Source of the DNA: JBFWYO01 sp050186335
GTDB taxonomy: Bacteria > Pseudomonadota > Alphaproteobacteria > Bin65
Assembly: GCA_050186335.1 (NCBI GenBank)
Contig: JBFWYO010000096.1
Coordinates: forward strand, 1-14,957
Direction: 5' to 3'
DNA: 14,957 bases
The translations under genes and the position numbers were made by a program. Positions 1 through 6,405 of this stretch are shown in pieces. The first letter of the stretch is position 1. Each line of letters opens with the position of its first letter. The notes below the pieces were generated by a model, which did not search any database, was not told where the DNA came from, and saw nothing but the letters and a program-made list of their open reading frames with translations.

Positions 1-1
1 C

Positions 2-1261
2 TATTGGGCCGGGCTCGACGCGGTGTGGCGCAAGCTGCACACGCAGGCCGCCACGCGCGCCCACGCGTTGACCTTGCGCGAACTGGCTCACGATTCGCGC
101 ACGCGCTTCTGGGATCTGCACGCCGAAGCGGTCTACGACCGCGCGACCGACGGCAAGCGCAAATTCGTCCGCTGCGAGGAGTTGTTCTACGCCGTGCCGG
201 CGATCGTACCGGGCTTGGCGCCGACGCGCGCGGAAGTGGCCGCCGAGATGGAACACAAGCAGGGTGACAAATATGGCGCCGAAATTCTCCACGGCATCAT
301 GCTCGGCAAGTTCATGGCGATCCCGGCCGCGGGCCGGCACCTGACCCATTCGATGCTGCTGCCGATGGAAAGCTCGGTCGAAGCGTACAAGGAATATGCC
401 AAGACCGGCAAACTGAAGCTGGCGCGCGCCTCGGTCGAACGCCGCAACGGCGCCGCCCATGTGACGATGCAGCACCCGGACGTGCTCAACGCCGAGGACG
501 ATTCGACCAACATTCCGATCGAGATGGCGGTCGACATCGCGATGATGGACCCGCAATCGAAGGTCGGCATCCTGCGCGGCGATACGGTGCAGCACAAGAA
601 ATACGCCGGTCAAAGAATCTTCAACGCAGGCATCAACCTGACCCATCTGTACTGGGGCAAGATCAGCTATCTGTTCTACATCACGCGCGACTTCGGCTTC
701 GTCAATAAGATGCTCCGCGGCATCGCGCGGCCGGATCGCGACCCGTCGGAGATCGGCGGCGGCACCAGCGAGAAAGTCTGGATCGCCGCGGTGGACAATT
801 TCGCCATCGGCGGCGGCTGCCAATTGCTGCTGGTGATGGACTACGTCCTCGCCGCCAAGGGCGCCTACATGACGCTGCCGGCGCGCAAAGAAGGCATCAT
901 TCCGGGTGCCGCCAACATGCGCCTGCCGCGCTTCGTCGGCGATCGCATCACGCGCCAGGCGATCATGTACGAACGCCGCCTGGAATGCGACAGCCCGGAA
1001 GGCCGCATGATCTGCGACGAGATCATTCCGGCCGGCCAGATGGAACAGGCGATCGAACGGGTGGTGGCCGGGCTTACCTCGTCCGGCACGGTCAGCGCCG
1101 AAGGCAATCGCCGCGCGATGCGCGTGATCCAGGAGCCGCTCGATGCGTTCCGCACCTATTACGCCGCATACGCGCGCGAGCAGGCCTACTGCCACTTCAG
1201 CCCGGCGCTGATCAGCAACCTGGAACGCCACTGGGACGCGCAGAACCGCAAGGTGGCGTGA
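2..1261 (+). CDS. DpgC-like cofactor-independent dioxygenase (crotonase fold), 5' partial
   Basis: The reading frame is open to the left edge, so the true start lies outside the window; the first possible start inside it is a GTG at 23, with no convincing ribosome site. Counting from that GTG (412 residues), the crotonase core contains AGINL (202-206, an oxyanion-hole segment) and AIGGGCQLLLVMD (261-273), followed by KEGIIPGAANMRLPRF. These match (3,5-dihydroxyphenyl)acetyl-CoA 1,2-dioxygenase (DpgC), including the Gln after the GGG turn (Q267). The long helical N-terminal part is also DpgC-like, unlike ordinary enoyl-CoA hydratases of about 260 residues. Known DpgC oxidises an aryl-acetyl-CoA with O2, without metal or flavin, and releases CoA; it is best known from glycopeptide antibiotic synthesis. 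Here the neighbours (aryl-CoA ligase, importer, aryl-CoA monooxygenase) suggest catabolism. The family call is firm; the substrate is unknown. It is convergent with the MetE-like gene. Confidence 0.85.
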   Translation, partial: YWAGLDAVWRKLHTQAATRAHALTLRELAHDSRTRFWDLHAEAVYDRATDGKRKFVRCEELFYAVPAIVPGLAPTRAEVAAEMEHKQGDKYGAEILHGIMLGKFMAIPAAGRHLTHSMLLPMESSVEAYKEYAKTGKLKLARASVERRNGAAHVTMQHPDVLNAEDDSTNIPIEMAVDIAMMDPQSKVGILRGDTVQHKKYAGQRIFNAGINLTHLYWGKISYLFYITRDFGFVNKMLRGIARPDRDPSEIGGGTSEKVWIAAVDNFAIGGGCQLLLVMDYVLAAKGAYMTLPARKEGIIPGAANMRLPRFVGDRITRQAIMYERRLECDSPEGRMICDEIIPAGQMEQAIERVVAGLTSSGTVSAEGNRRAMRVIQEPLDAFRTYYAAYAREQAYCHFSPALISNLERHWDAQNRKVA

Positions 1262-1269
1262 GTATTTTC

Positions 1270-1519
1270 ACCCTCTCCCGCAAGGGAGACTTATGCAAAG
1301 TCGTTACGCGTGAAGGGACCGCCGGTGATGCGGCCCATCCTTCGGTACGCGCGCGAAGCCGCGCGCTACTCAAGATGAGGTGAAGTGGTTGAAACGCCCA
1401 AAAAATGGATCTCATCCTGAGTAGCGCGCAGCGCGTATCGAAGGATGGACAACCGGCGCGATTCCGATCGCTACATCACAAAGAGCGACTTTTGCATAAG
1501 CCTCCCGTGGGAAAGGGGG
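1270..1519. repeat. Nested inverted repeat (two REP-like pairs) filling the convergent intergenic region
   Basis: The 267-bp gap between two convergent stop codons holds two inverted-repeat pairs, one inside the other. The outer arms are 1270-1303 and 1486-1519; both carry CTTATGCAAA followed by (A)GTCG, next to a CCC...GGGAG hairpin. The inner arms are 1335-1380 and 1411-1448; both carry the CCATCCTTCG ... GCGCGCTACTCA(a/g)GATGAG pattern, and each is partly self-complementary. The layout resembles paired REP/BIME-type extragenic palindromes. It may also end transcription from both sides. I see no coding potential and no transposase. Confidence 0.7.
1274..1289 (+). terminator. Short hairpin with GCAA loop downstream of the DpgC-like gene
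   Basis: TCTCCC-GCAA-GGGAGA forms a six-base-pair stem closed by a GNRA-type tetraloop, 12 bases after the stop codon at 1261. No T-run follows, so it is not a classical intrinsic terminator. It is part of the outer arm of the larger inverted repeat. A role in 3'-end formation or mRNA protection is inferred. Confidence 0.35.
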
Positions 1520-1528
1520 GAAGCGGCC

Positions 1529-2629
1529 TTAAGCCGTGCCCCAGACCTCGCGCGCGACGTCGCAGATCAGCGTCAGCTTGCGCTTCTCGTCGTCGATGGT
1601 TACCGGGTTGCCGCCGACCGAGCTGGCGAAGCCGCATTGCGGGCTGATCGCGAGACGATCGAGCGGCACGTATTTGGCGGCCTCGTCGATGCGCCGCTTC
1701 AGATTTTCGGCCGGCGGGGTTTCCGGCGTCTTGGTGGTGACCAGACCGAGTACCACGGATTTGTTCTTGGGCACGTGGGCAAGCGGCGTGAAATCGCCGG
1801 CGCGCTCGCTGTCGTATTCGAGGAAGAACGCGTCGACGTCGATGCCGCCAAACAAAAGTTCCGCAATCGGCTGGTAGCCGCCCGAGGCCATCCACTGGCC
1901 CTTGTAATTGCCGCGGCACAGATGCATGCCGACGGTCAACGATTTCGGCCGATCCTTGAGCGCCTCATTGTTGAGTTCGACATAGCGCTTGAGCATTTCA
2001 TTGGGATCCTGCCCCTGCCGGCGCAGACTGTCTTGGATCGACGGATCGCACAGCATGGCGATCGGCACCTCGTCGATCTGCACGTAGGTGCAGCCGGCGT
2101 TGGCCAGATCCTGCAGCTCCTCGCGATAGACGCGCGCGAGATCGGCGTAATATTCCTCGATATCCGGATAGGCGTCGCGCGAAGCCGAATCGACGCCGCG
2201 ATAGAACAGCATCTGCGTCGGCGACGGCATCGTCACTTTCGGCGTGCGCAGCGTATTGGCGCGCACGAACTTGAACTCATCGACCGTGATCGGCCGCGCA
2301 CGGCGGATTTTTTTCTCGGCATAGGGGCAGTCCCACGCCGCATGGGCGCCGGAGAACTGAAACAGGGAAGGTGCCACGGTCAGCCCGTCGATCGCGTTGA
2401 CGAAGCCGAGGAACCAGGAGCCGCGGCGGAATTCGCCGTCGGTGATCGATTGCAGTCCGCATTCTTCCTGGAGCTTGATCGCGGCCTTGATGCTTTGCTC
2501 CAGGATCGCGTTCATTTCGATCCAGGAAATCTCTTGCTTGGCCAGCGCCTTGAACGACTGGGTGAGCTCCTTGGGGCGCAGCAAGCTGCCGATATGCTCG
2601 GCGCGGAACGGCAGGGAATGGCTGGTCAT
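1529..2629 (-). CDS. Short MetE-like zinc methyltransferase (catalytic domain only)
   Basis: This 366-residue protein matches only the C-terminal catalytic barrel of cobalamin-independent methionine synthase; full MetE is about 750 residues. The zinc-ligand pattern is complete: His236 and Cys238 (GMHLCRG), Glu271 (FFLEYD) and Cys332 (SPQCGF), corresponding to the His-x-Cys, Glu and Cys of MetE. The N-terminus has the usual RAEHIGSLLRP segment. The ATG at 2629 has a GGAG ribosome site seven bases upstream. Relatives of this size include stand-alone methionine synthases and zinc thiol alkyltransferases such as epoxyalkane:coenzyme M transferase, so methionine synthesis is likely but not certain. 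It starts 45 bp after the ligase stop on the same strand and is probably co-transcribed with it, which is an odd partner for a housekeeping enzyme. No DUF1852-type partner gene is visible. Confidence 0.85.
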   Translation of the reverse strand: MTSHSLPFRAEHIGSLLRPKELTQSFKALAKQEISWIEMNAILEQSIKAAIKLQEECGLQSITDGEFRRGSWFLGFVNAIDGLTVAPSLFQFSGAHAAWDCPYAEKKIRRARPITVDEFKFVRANTLRTPKVTMPSPTQMLFYRGVDSASRDAYPDIEEYYADLARVYREELQDLANAGCTYVQIDEVPIAMLCDPSIQDSLRRQGQDPNEMLKRYVELNNEALKDRPKSLTVGMHLCRGNYKGQWMASGGYQPIAELLFGGIDVDAFFLEYDSERAGDFTPLAHVPKNKSVVLGLVTTKTPETPPAENLKRRIDEAAKYVPLDRLAISPQCGFASSVGGNPVTIDDEKRKLTLICDVAREVWGTA

Positions 2630-2640
2630 CGGGCGGCTCC

Positions 2641-2660
2641 ATTCTAATATTGGTTAGAAT
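2641..2660. promoter_or_regulatory. Perfect 7-6-7 inverted repeat in the ligase/MetE-like gap
   Basis: ATTCTAA-TATTGG-TTAGAAT lies in the 45-bp gap, 12 to 31 bases upstream of the MetE-like start codon. It is AT-rich in GC-rich surroundings. It could be a regulator operator, an intercistronic hairpin, or both. Part of it (GGTTAGAATT) resembles GGTTAGGATT at 4972-4981 upstream of the binding-protein gene. Confidence 0.45.
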
Positions 2661-2674
2661 TTCGCCCGCTCATA

Positions 2675-4102
2675 TCAGGTTTTCGGCCGATTATCAAATA
2701 CGCGTTTTGCCTTGAACTCGGTTTTCGGCAGCGTGCCGGGGGCCAGGACCTCGACCTCGCTGCGCAGCTCGATGCGCGCGCGCACCTCGCTCTCGACCTT
2801 GGCGGCGATGCCGGCGCCGGCTTCCGCGTGGTTCGGATGTTCGACGCGCAACTTCATTACATCCATGCCGTCTTCCATGCGGGAGAGCACGATCTGATAC
2901 TCGTCGCCAATCCCGGCGACCGAACGCACGCCCTCCTCGACCACCGACGGGTAGAATTTGATGCCGCGCAACGTCAGCAAATCGTCGGCGCGGCCCTGGA
3001 AGCCACCGAGCGCGCGCACATGCGTGCGCCCGCACGCGCAACGCGCGGTGTCGTACACCGTGTAGTCGCCGACCAAGAACCGAAGCTGCGGCGAGCTTTC
3101 GGAATTCAAATTGGTGCACACCGTGATCCCGCGCGCGCCCTCCTTGACCGGTTGCCTGCTCTCTGGATCGATCAGTTCCCACACCTGCACGTCTTCCATC
3201 AGATGCGTGTGCATGGTCTTTCCGGGCAGCGCCGACGCTTCGCAGGAAAATCCGCCGGAGTGCGGTGCCGCCTCCGTGCAGCCGTAGAACTCGACGAAAT
3301 TGGCGCCCCACAATTCCTCGATGCGCTTGCGCGTGGACGGAATCCCGGCCGCCGGTTCGCCGCCCGAGAAGATCGTCTTGACCGAGGTCGCCGCCGGATC
3401 GTGGCCCATCTCCTGCATCACGCGGCCGAGATGCAGCAGATACGACGGCGTGCAGGCCAGGACGGTCGGCTTGAAGCGCAGAATCATGTTGGCGCGCATC
3501 TTGGCGTCCATGCCGCCGCACGGGATCACCGCGATGCCCATGTGGGTCAGCGCATACTGCACGCCCCAGGCCCACACATGCGGCCCGTAGCCCGACGCGA
3601 TCAGCACGACCTCCCCCTTGCGCACGCCGAACGAATACAGCGCGCGCGCGTTCGCCCACACCCAGTAATCGTGATCGATGCGCGAATAGCGGAACGGCCG
3701 CGGCGCGCCAGTGGTACCGGACGAGGCGAACATCATCCAGCCGCGCTCGTGCCACAGCGCGTCGTCGTGCGTCGAATATGTGCCCCAGGGCGGGTTGGCC
3801 AACACGTCCTCGACCATTTCCTTCTTGTCGACGACCGGCCATTTGGCCAGATCGCCGACGTTGCGGATGTCGGTCGGCAGCAGGCCGAGGCGATCGAAAC
3901 GCGTGCGGTAGAATTCGCTGTTTTCGTACAGAAACGGCGTCACCGCCGCGATCTTGGCGTTTTGTATCGCGCGGAGTTCGTCGCGCGATGCGCACTCGAG
4001 CGAGGGCGACCAATACTTAGCCGAGCCCGGCCGCTCGAAATCGCGGCGGTATTTCGCCATGGTTTCGAGCCAGACGCGGCGCGTTTCCGCCTTGCGATCC
4101 AT
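2675..4102 (-). CDS. PaaK-type AMP-forming aryl-CoA ligase
   Basis: This 475-residue member of the phenylacetate-CoA ligase (PaaK) branch of the adenylate-forming enzymes would activate a carboxylic acid to its CoA thioester with ATP, in the cytoplasm. Visible motifs in order are the ATP-binding loop SSGTTGAPRPF (127-137), FSGGEP (245-250), EFYGCTEA (271-278), the GD turn (345-346), the hinge region GRADDLLTLRGIKFYP (370-385) and the C-terminal Lys region LPKTEFKAKR (458-467), where Lys464 is the likely catalytic lysine. Length is slightly above the roughly 430-440 residues of PaaK. The ATG at 4102 has a strong GGGAGG site five bases upstream. It is first in a probable two-gene operon with the MetE-like gene and is divergent from the TetR gene, its likely regulator. 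The acid cannot be named; phenylacetate itself is only one option. Confidence 0.88.
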   Translation of the reverse strand: MDRKAETRRVWLETMAKYRRDFERPGSAKYWSPSLECASRDELRAIQNAKIAAVTPFLYENSEFYRTRFDRLGLLPTDIRNVGDLAKWPVVDKKEMVEDVLANPPWGTYSTHDDALWHERGWMMFASSGTTGAPRPFRYSRIDHDYWVWANARALYSFGVRKGEVVLIASGYGPHVWAWGVQYALTHMGIAVIPCGGMDAKMRANMILRFKPTVLACTPSYLLHLGRVMQEMGHDPAATSVKTIFSGGEPAAGIPSTRKRIEELWGANFVEFYGCTEAAPHSGGFSCEASALPGKTMHTHLMEDVQVWELIDPESRQPVKEGARGITVCTNLNSESSPQLRFLVGDYTVYDTARCACGRTHVRALGGFQGRADDLLTLRGIKFYPSVVEEGVRSVAGIGDEYQIVLSRMEDGMDVMKLRVEHPNHAEAGAGIAAKVESEVRARIELRSEVEVLAPGTLPKTEFKAKRVFDNRPKT

Positions 4103-4131
4103 GATGCCTCCCCTCGGGTTCGTTTTTCCGC

Positions 4132-4161
4132 ATCATGTCACAGAGCCGAATTCGGCTCCAA
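4132..4161 (-). promoter_or_regulatory. Predicted ligase promoter with 16-bp palindromic operator
   Basis: On the minus strand TTGGAG (4161-4156) and CATGAT (4137-4132) are 18 bases apart, a weak sigma70-like pair giving a leader of about 22 bases. Most of the spacer and -35 end is occupied by the perfect palindrome GAGCCGAATTCGGCTC (4143-4158). A repressor bound there would block the promoter. The divergent TetR protein is the obvious candidate. The palindrome is seen directly; promoter and regulator assignment are inference. Confidence 0.5.
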
Positions 4162-4169
4162 GTCGGGAT

Positions 4170-4189
4170 GTCGGCGGCCGAACGCCGAC
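4170..4189. promoter_or_regulatory. Second inverted repeat in the ligase/TetR intergenic region
   Basis: GTCGGCG-GCCGAA-CGCCGAC is a perfect 7-6-7 inverted repeat just beyond the 16-bp palindrome, on the TetR side. It could be a second operator for the TetR gene, but in GC-rich DNA such repeats arise more easily by chance. It is followed directly by a (GCC)6 tract at 4191-4209. Confidence 0.3.
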
Positions 4190-4242
4190 TGCCGCCGCCG
4201 CCGCCGCCGACGATGATCGCCGTGGCGGGCTTGCGAGGCGGC

Positions 4243-4252
4243 GGTTATAACC
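4243..4252. promoter_or_regulatory. GGTTATAACC palindrome next to the TetR start codon
   Basis: This ten-base perfect palindrome ends six bases before the TetR ATG and contains a TATAAC -10-like hexamer (4246-4251). It may be the core promoter of the regulator gene and an autoregulatory site at once. The preceding C makes a CGGTTA half-site (4242-4247) that recurs upstream of the binding-protein gene. Confidence 0.35.
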
Positions 4253-4258
4253 AAGCGC

Positions 4259-4891
4259 ATGAAATCCAGCCGATTGCCCACGGACTTTCGCAGCCCGGCC
4301 AAGGAAGCCAAGTATCAGCAGCGCTACGGCGAAATGCTCGATGCGGCGGCCGCCGTGTTCGCCGACAAGGGCTATCACGGCGCCAGCACCAAGGACATCG
4401 CCGACCGGCTCGGCATCCGCCAGGGCAGCCTGTATTATTATTTCTCGTCGAAGGAGACGGCGCTCGAAGAAGTCTGCACCATCGGCGTCGAAGGCTTCGT
4501 CCAACGGCTGACCGAGATCATGGCAAGCCCCGGCAGCCACGCCGACAAGGTGCGCCAGGGCATCGCCGCGCATCTGTTGCCGTTGCGCGATCGGCGCGAT
4601 TACACGTTGGTGTTCCTGAAGGAACGCCGCAATTTGCCGCCGGCCTCGTACCAGCGGATCAGCCGGCTGTCGCGGCAGTACGAACAGCATTGGGAGGACT
4701 TGTTGCGCGCAGGAATCGACGCCGGCGCGTTTCGCCGCGGCCTGAACTGCCGCCTCGCGGTGCTGGGGATGCTCGGCATGGTCAACGGCGCGCCCGAATG
4801 GCAGCGCAAGGAACCCGACGTCTCGGTCGAGGCGATTGTCGAGGAATTCGTCGCGATCTTCCTGGACGGCATTCGTGGAAGCGTTCTATAG
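4259..4891 (+). CDS. TetR-family transcriptional regulator
   Basis: This 210-residue protein has the N-terminal TetR DNA-binding domain: a helix with AAAVFADKGYHGAS (residues 30-43), then the helix-turn-helix TKDIADRLGIRQGSLYYYF (44-62) and the conserved SSKE. The C-terminal ligand domain, with its GMLGMVNGAPEWQRKE segment, resembles TetR proteins that sense acyl-CoA or aryl-CoA ligands. It is divergent from the aryl-CoA ligase gene and precedes the importer operon by 220 bp on the same strand, so it probably represses one or both until a CoA intermediate appears. No good ribosome site precedes the ATG. A TATAAC hexamer eight bases upstream would place the mRNA start almost at the ATG, so a leaderless message is possible. 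Its stop codon lies inside an 18-bp inverted repeat. Confidence 0.88.
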   Translation: MKSSRLPTDFRSPAKEAKYQQRYGEMLDAAAAVFADKGYHGASTKDIADRLGIRQGSLYYYFSSKETALEEVCTIGVEGFVQRLTEIMASPGSHADKVRQGIAAHLLPLRDRRDYTLVFLKERRNLPPASYQRISRLSRQYEQHWEDLLRAGIDAGAFRRGLNCRLAVLGMLGMVNGAPEWQRKEPDVSVEAIVEEFVAIFLDGIRGSVL

Positions 4892-4901
4892 AACTATAGA
4901 A
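4884..4901. promoter_or_regulatory. 18-bp inverted repeat across the TetR stop codon
   Basis: TTCTATAG-AA-CTATAGAA has perfect eight-base arms; its first half contains the TAG stop codon of the TetR gene. It could be an operator for the importer promoter downstream or a 3' hairpin. No T-run follows, so it is not a standard terminator. Confidence 0.4.
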
Positions 4902-4907
4902 ATCAAG

Positions 4908-4982
4908 CCGTTTATTGAACTAAACGGTTATTTGATTTTGCAATATTTTAGGCCTGAAATTCTTCACAAACGGTTAGGATTG
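4908..4982 (+). promoter_or_regulatory. Likely control region of the importer operon
   Basis: This AT-rich stretch lies between the TetR and binding-protein genes. It contains a perfect 7-6-7 inverted repeat CCGTTTA-TTGAAC-TAAACGG (4908-4927), a direct repeat AAACGGTTA (4922-4930 and 4968-4976), and a possible promoter TTGATT (4932-4937), 17 bases, TGAAAT (4955-4960). The repeats flank that promoter, as expected for a repressor-controlled site. The transcription start and the bound protein are not known. Confidence 0.45.
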
Positions 4983-5111
4983 TGATGAATTGCGGGTTCG
5001 TTTCTTGCATGATCGTGCGCGGCACCCGCCGCCTGCGAGTGACATGAACGAGGGAGGCGCGCCGCGCGGACCGGATTGCCGGTTCGGGCGGCCACCAAAG
5101 AGGAGGGTAGA

Positions 5112-6290
5112 ATGAAGAAATCCGTGTTTGCTGCGGCCTTGGCCGCGACCGTGTTCACCGTGCCGGCGGCTTTGGCGCAACAAGCGCCGGAACTGCGCAT
5201 CGGTTTCATCAATACATTCACCGGCAGCGGCGCCGTGATCGGCGCGCATCAGAAGAACGGATTCGATCTCGCGATCGAAGCTTTGGGCAACAAAGTCGGC
5301 GGCCTGCCGACCAAGGTCAGCTACGGCGACGACCAGCAAAAAGTCGAAGTCGGCCTGCAGGTCGCAGACAGGTTTATCAACCAAGACAAGGTCCACTTTA
5401 TCGCCGGGCCGATTTGGTCGAACATTCTCCTCGCGATCGTCGAACCTGCGTTCAAGGCTAACGTGTTCGTCATCAGCACCAATGCAGGTGCGTCGCCGAT
5501 GGCCGGTGAGAAATGCAATCCCCTGTTCTTCTCGACCTCGTGGAACAACGATACGACGCCCGAAGCGATGGGCCAGTTGATGAACGAGGAGAAGCTCGAC
5601 AGCGTGTTCATGATCGCGCCGAACTATCAGGCCGGCAAGGACATGCTGGCCGGCTTCCAGCGCATGTACAAAGGCAAGGTTTCCGGCCAGATTCTGTTCA
5701 AGCCCGGTGCAACCGAATTCCAGGCCGAATTGTCGGAAATCCGCGCCAAGAAGCCGCCCGCAGTATTCGTGTTCGCGCCCGGCGGGATGGGTATCGCGTT
5801 CATCAAGCAGTGGAACGCCTCAGGCATCGGCAAAGAGGTCAAACTGTTCTCCGTGTTCACGGTCGACCACTTGACGATCCCGGCGATCGGCGAAGCCGCC
5901 ATCGGTTCCTATTCGACCAACTTCTGGGACCATGAATCGAAGAACCCGGCGACCCAGAAATTCATCGCCGCCTACACCGCCAAGTACAAATCGTTCCCGT
6001 CCTATTTCGCGGCACAGGCGTACGACGCGCCGCTTTTGATCGACAGCGGGCTCAAGGCGACCAAGGGCAACCTTGACGACAAGAAGGCGCTGGTACTGGC
6101 CATGCGCAAGGCGAATTTCGATTCGGTGCGCGGGCCGTTCACCTACAACATCAACCACAGCCCGATTCAGAACTACTATAAGCAGACGGTTGTGGCCGGT
6201 CCGGACGGCAAGCCGATCATCCGCACGGATGGCGTCGTGTTCGCCAACCACAAGGACTCGTACTACAGAAAGTGCAAGATGCCGTACTAG
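5112..6290 (+). CDS. Periplasmic substrate-binding protein of a Liv-type ABC importer
   Basis: This 392-residue protein (ATG at 5112) is chosen over the upstream in-frame TTG at 5076 because AGGAGGG lies four bases before the ATG and a clear signal peptide follows: MKK, a hydrophobic stretch and ALA, with probable cleavage after residue 22. The mature part begins QQAPELRIGF and has the type-I periplasmic binding fold of the Leu/Ile/Val and aromatic-acid binding proteins (Peripla_BP_6), including GFINTFTGSGAVIG and a late AAQAYDAPLLI segment. Cys135 and Cys388 are the only cysteines in the mature protein and could form a disulfide in the periplasm. It delivers the ligand to the LivH/LivM permeases encoded downstream. 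In this gene context the ligand is more likely an aromatic or ring carboxylate than an amino acid, but the sequence does not decide. Confidence 0.92.
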   Translation: MKKSVFAAALAATVFTVPAALAQQAPELRIGFINTFTGSGAVIGAHQKNGFDLAIEALGNKVGGLPTKVSYGDDQQKVEVGLQVADRFINQDKVHFIAGPIWSNILLAIVEPAFKANVFVISTNAGASPMAGEKCNPLFFSTSWNNDTTPEAMGQLMNEEKLDSVFMIAPNYQAGKDMLAGFQRMYKGKVSGQILFKPGATEFQAELSEIRAKKPPAVFVFAPGGMGIAFIKQWNASGIGKEVKLFSVFTVDHLTIPAIGEAAIGSYSTNFWDHESKNPATQKFIAAYTAKYKSFPSYFAAQAYDAPLLIDSGLKATKGNLDDKKALVLAMRKANFDSVRGPFTYNINHSPIQNYYKQTVVAGPDGKPIIRTDGVVFANHKDSYYRKCKMPY

Positions 6291-6307
6291 CGGCTTTTGT
6301 CTTCCCG

Positions 6308-6339
6308 AAAAGGGGGCGCCGCGCTTGGCGCCCCCTTTT
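6308..6339 (+). terminator. Strong intercistronic hairpin after the binding-protein gene
   Basis: The perfect 13-bp stem AAAAGGGGGCGCC / GGCGCCCCCTTTT, with a six-base loop (GCGCTT), starts 18 bases after the stop codon and ends in TTTT. It has the shape of an intrinsic terminator or 3' stabilising hairpin. Within a transporter operon this usually gives much more binding protein than membrane and ATPase subunits; partial read-through would feed the permease genes. Confidence 0.8.
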
Positions 6340-6405
6340 GTGATACTGATATTTCACCGTAATCTCGCCTCTCGCTGCTCGCCGCGCTAGGTCAGGGACC
6401 TTGGC

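Noticed and set aside
2..1261. Identity as BoxC or 6-oxocyclohexene-carbonyl-CoA hydrolase
   Set aside because: The length and the AIGGGCQLLLVMD and KEGIIPGAANMRL motifs, with the long helical N-terminus, follow DpgC rather than those crotonase relatives.
1445..2647. Plus-strand open frame antisense to the MetE-like gene
   Set aside because: The translation has no family resemblance, and the opposite strand carries complete MetE zinc motifs.
4191..4209. (GCC)6 triplet run as a phase-variable tract
   Set aside because: It lies outside any coding frame and not clearly inside a promoter spacer; short GCC runs are common in GC-rich DNA.
2828..4216. Long open frame on the plus strand antisense to the aryl-CoA ligase gene
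   Set aside because: It encodes an Arg/His/Ala-rich sequence with no recognisable domain. It mirrors a well-supported ligase gene; such antisense frames are normal in GC-rich DNA.
5076..5111. Upstream TTG start for the substrate-binding protein
   Set aside because: The extra residues precede a complete signal peptide, and AGGAGGG is correctly placed for the ATG at 5112.
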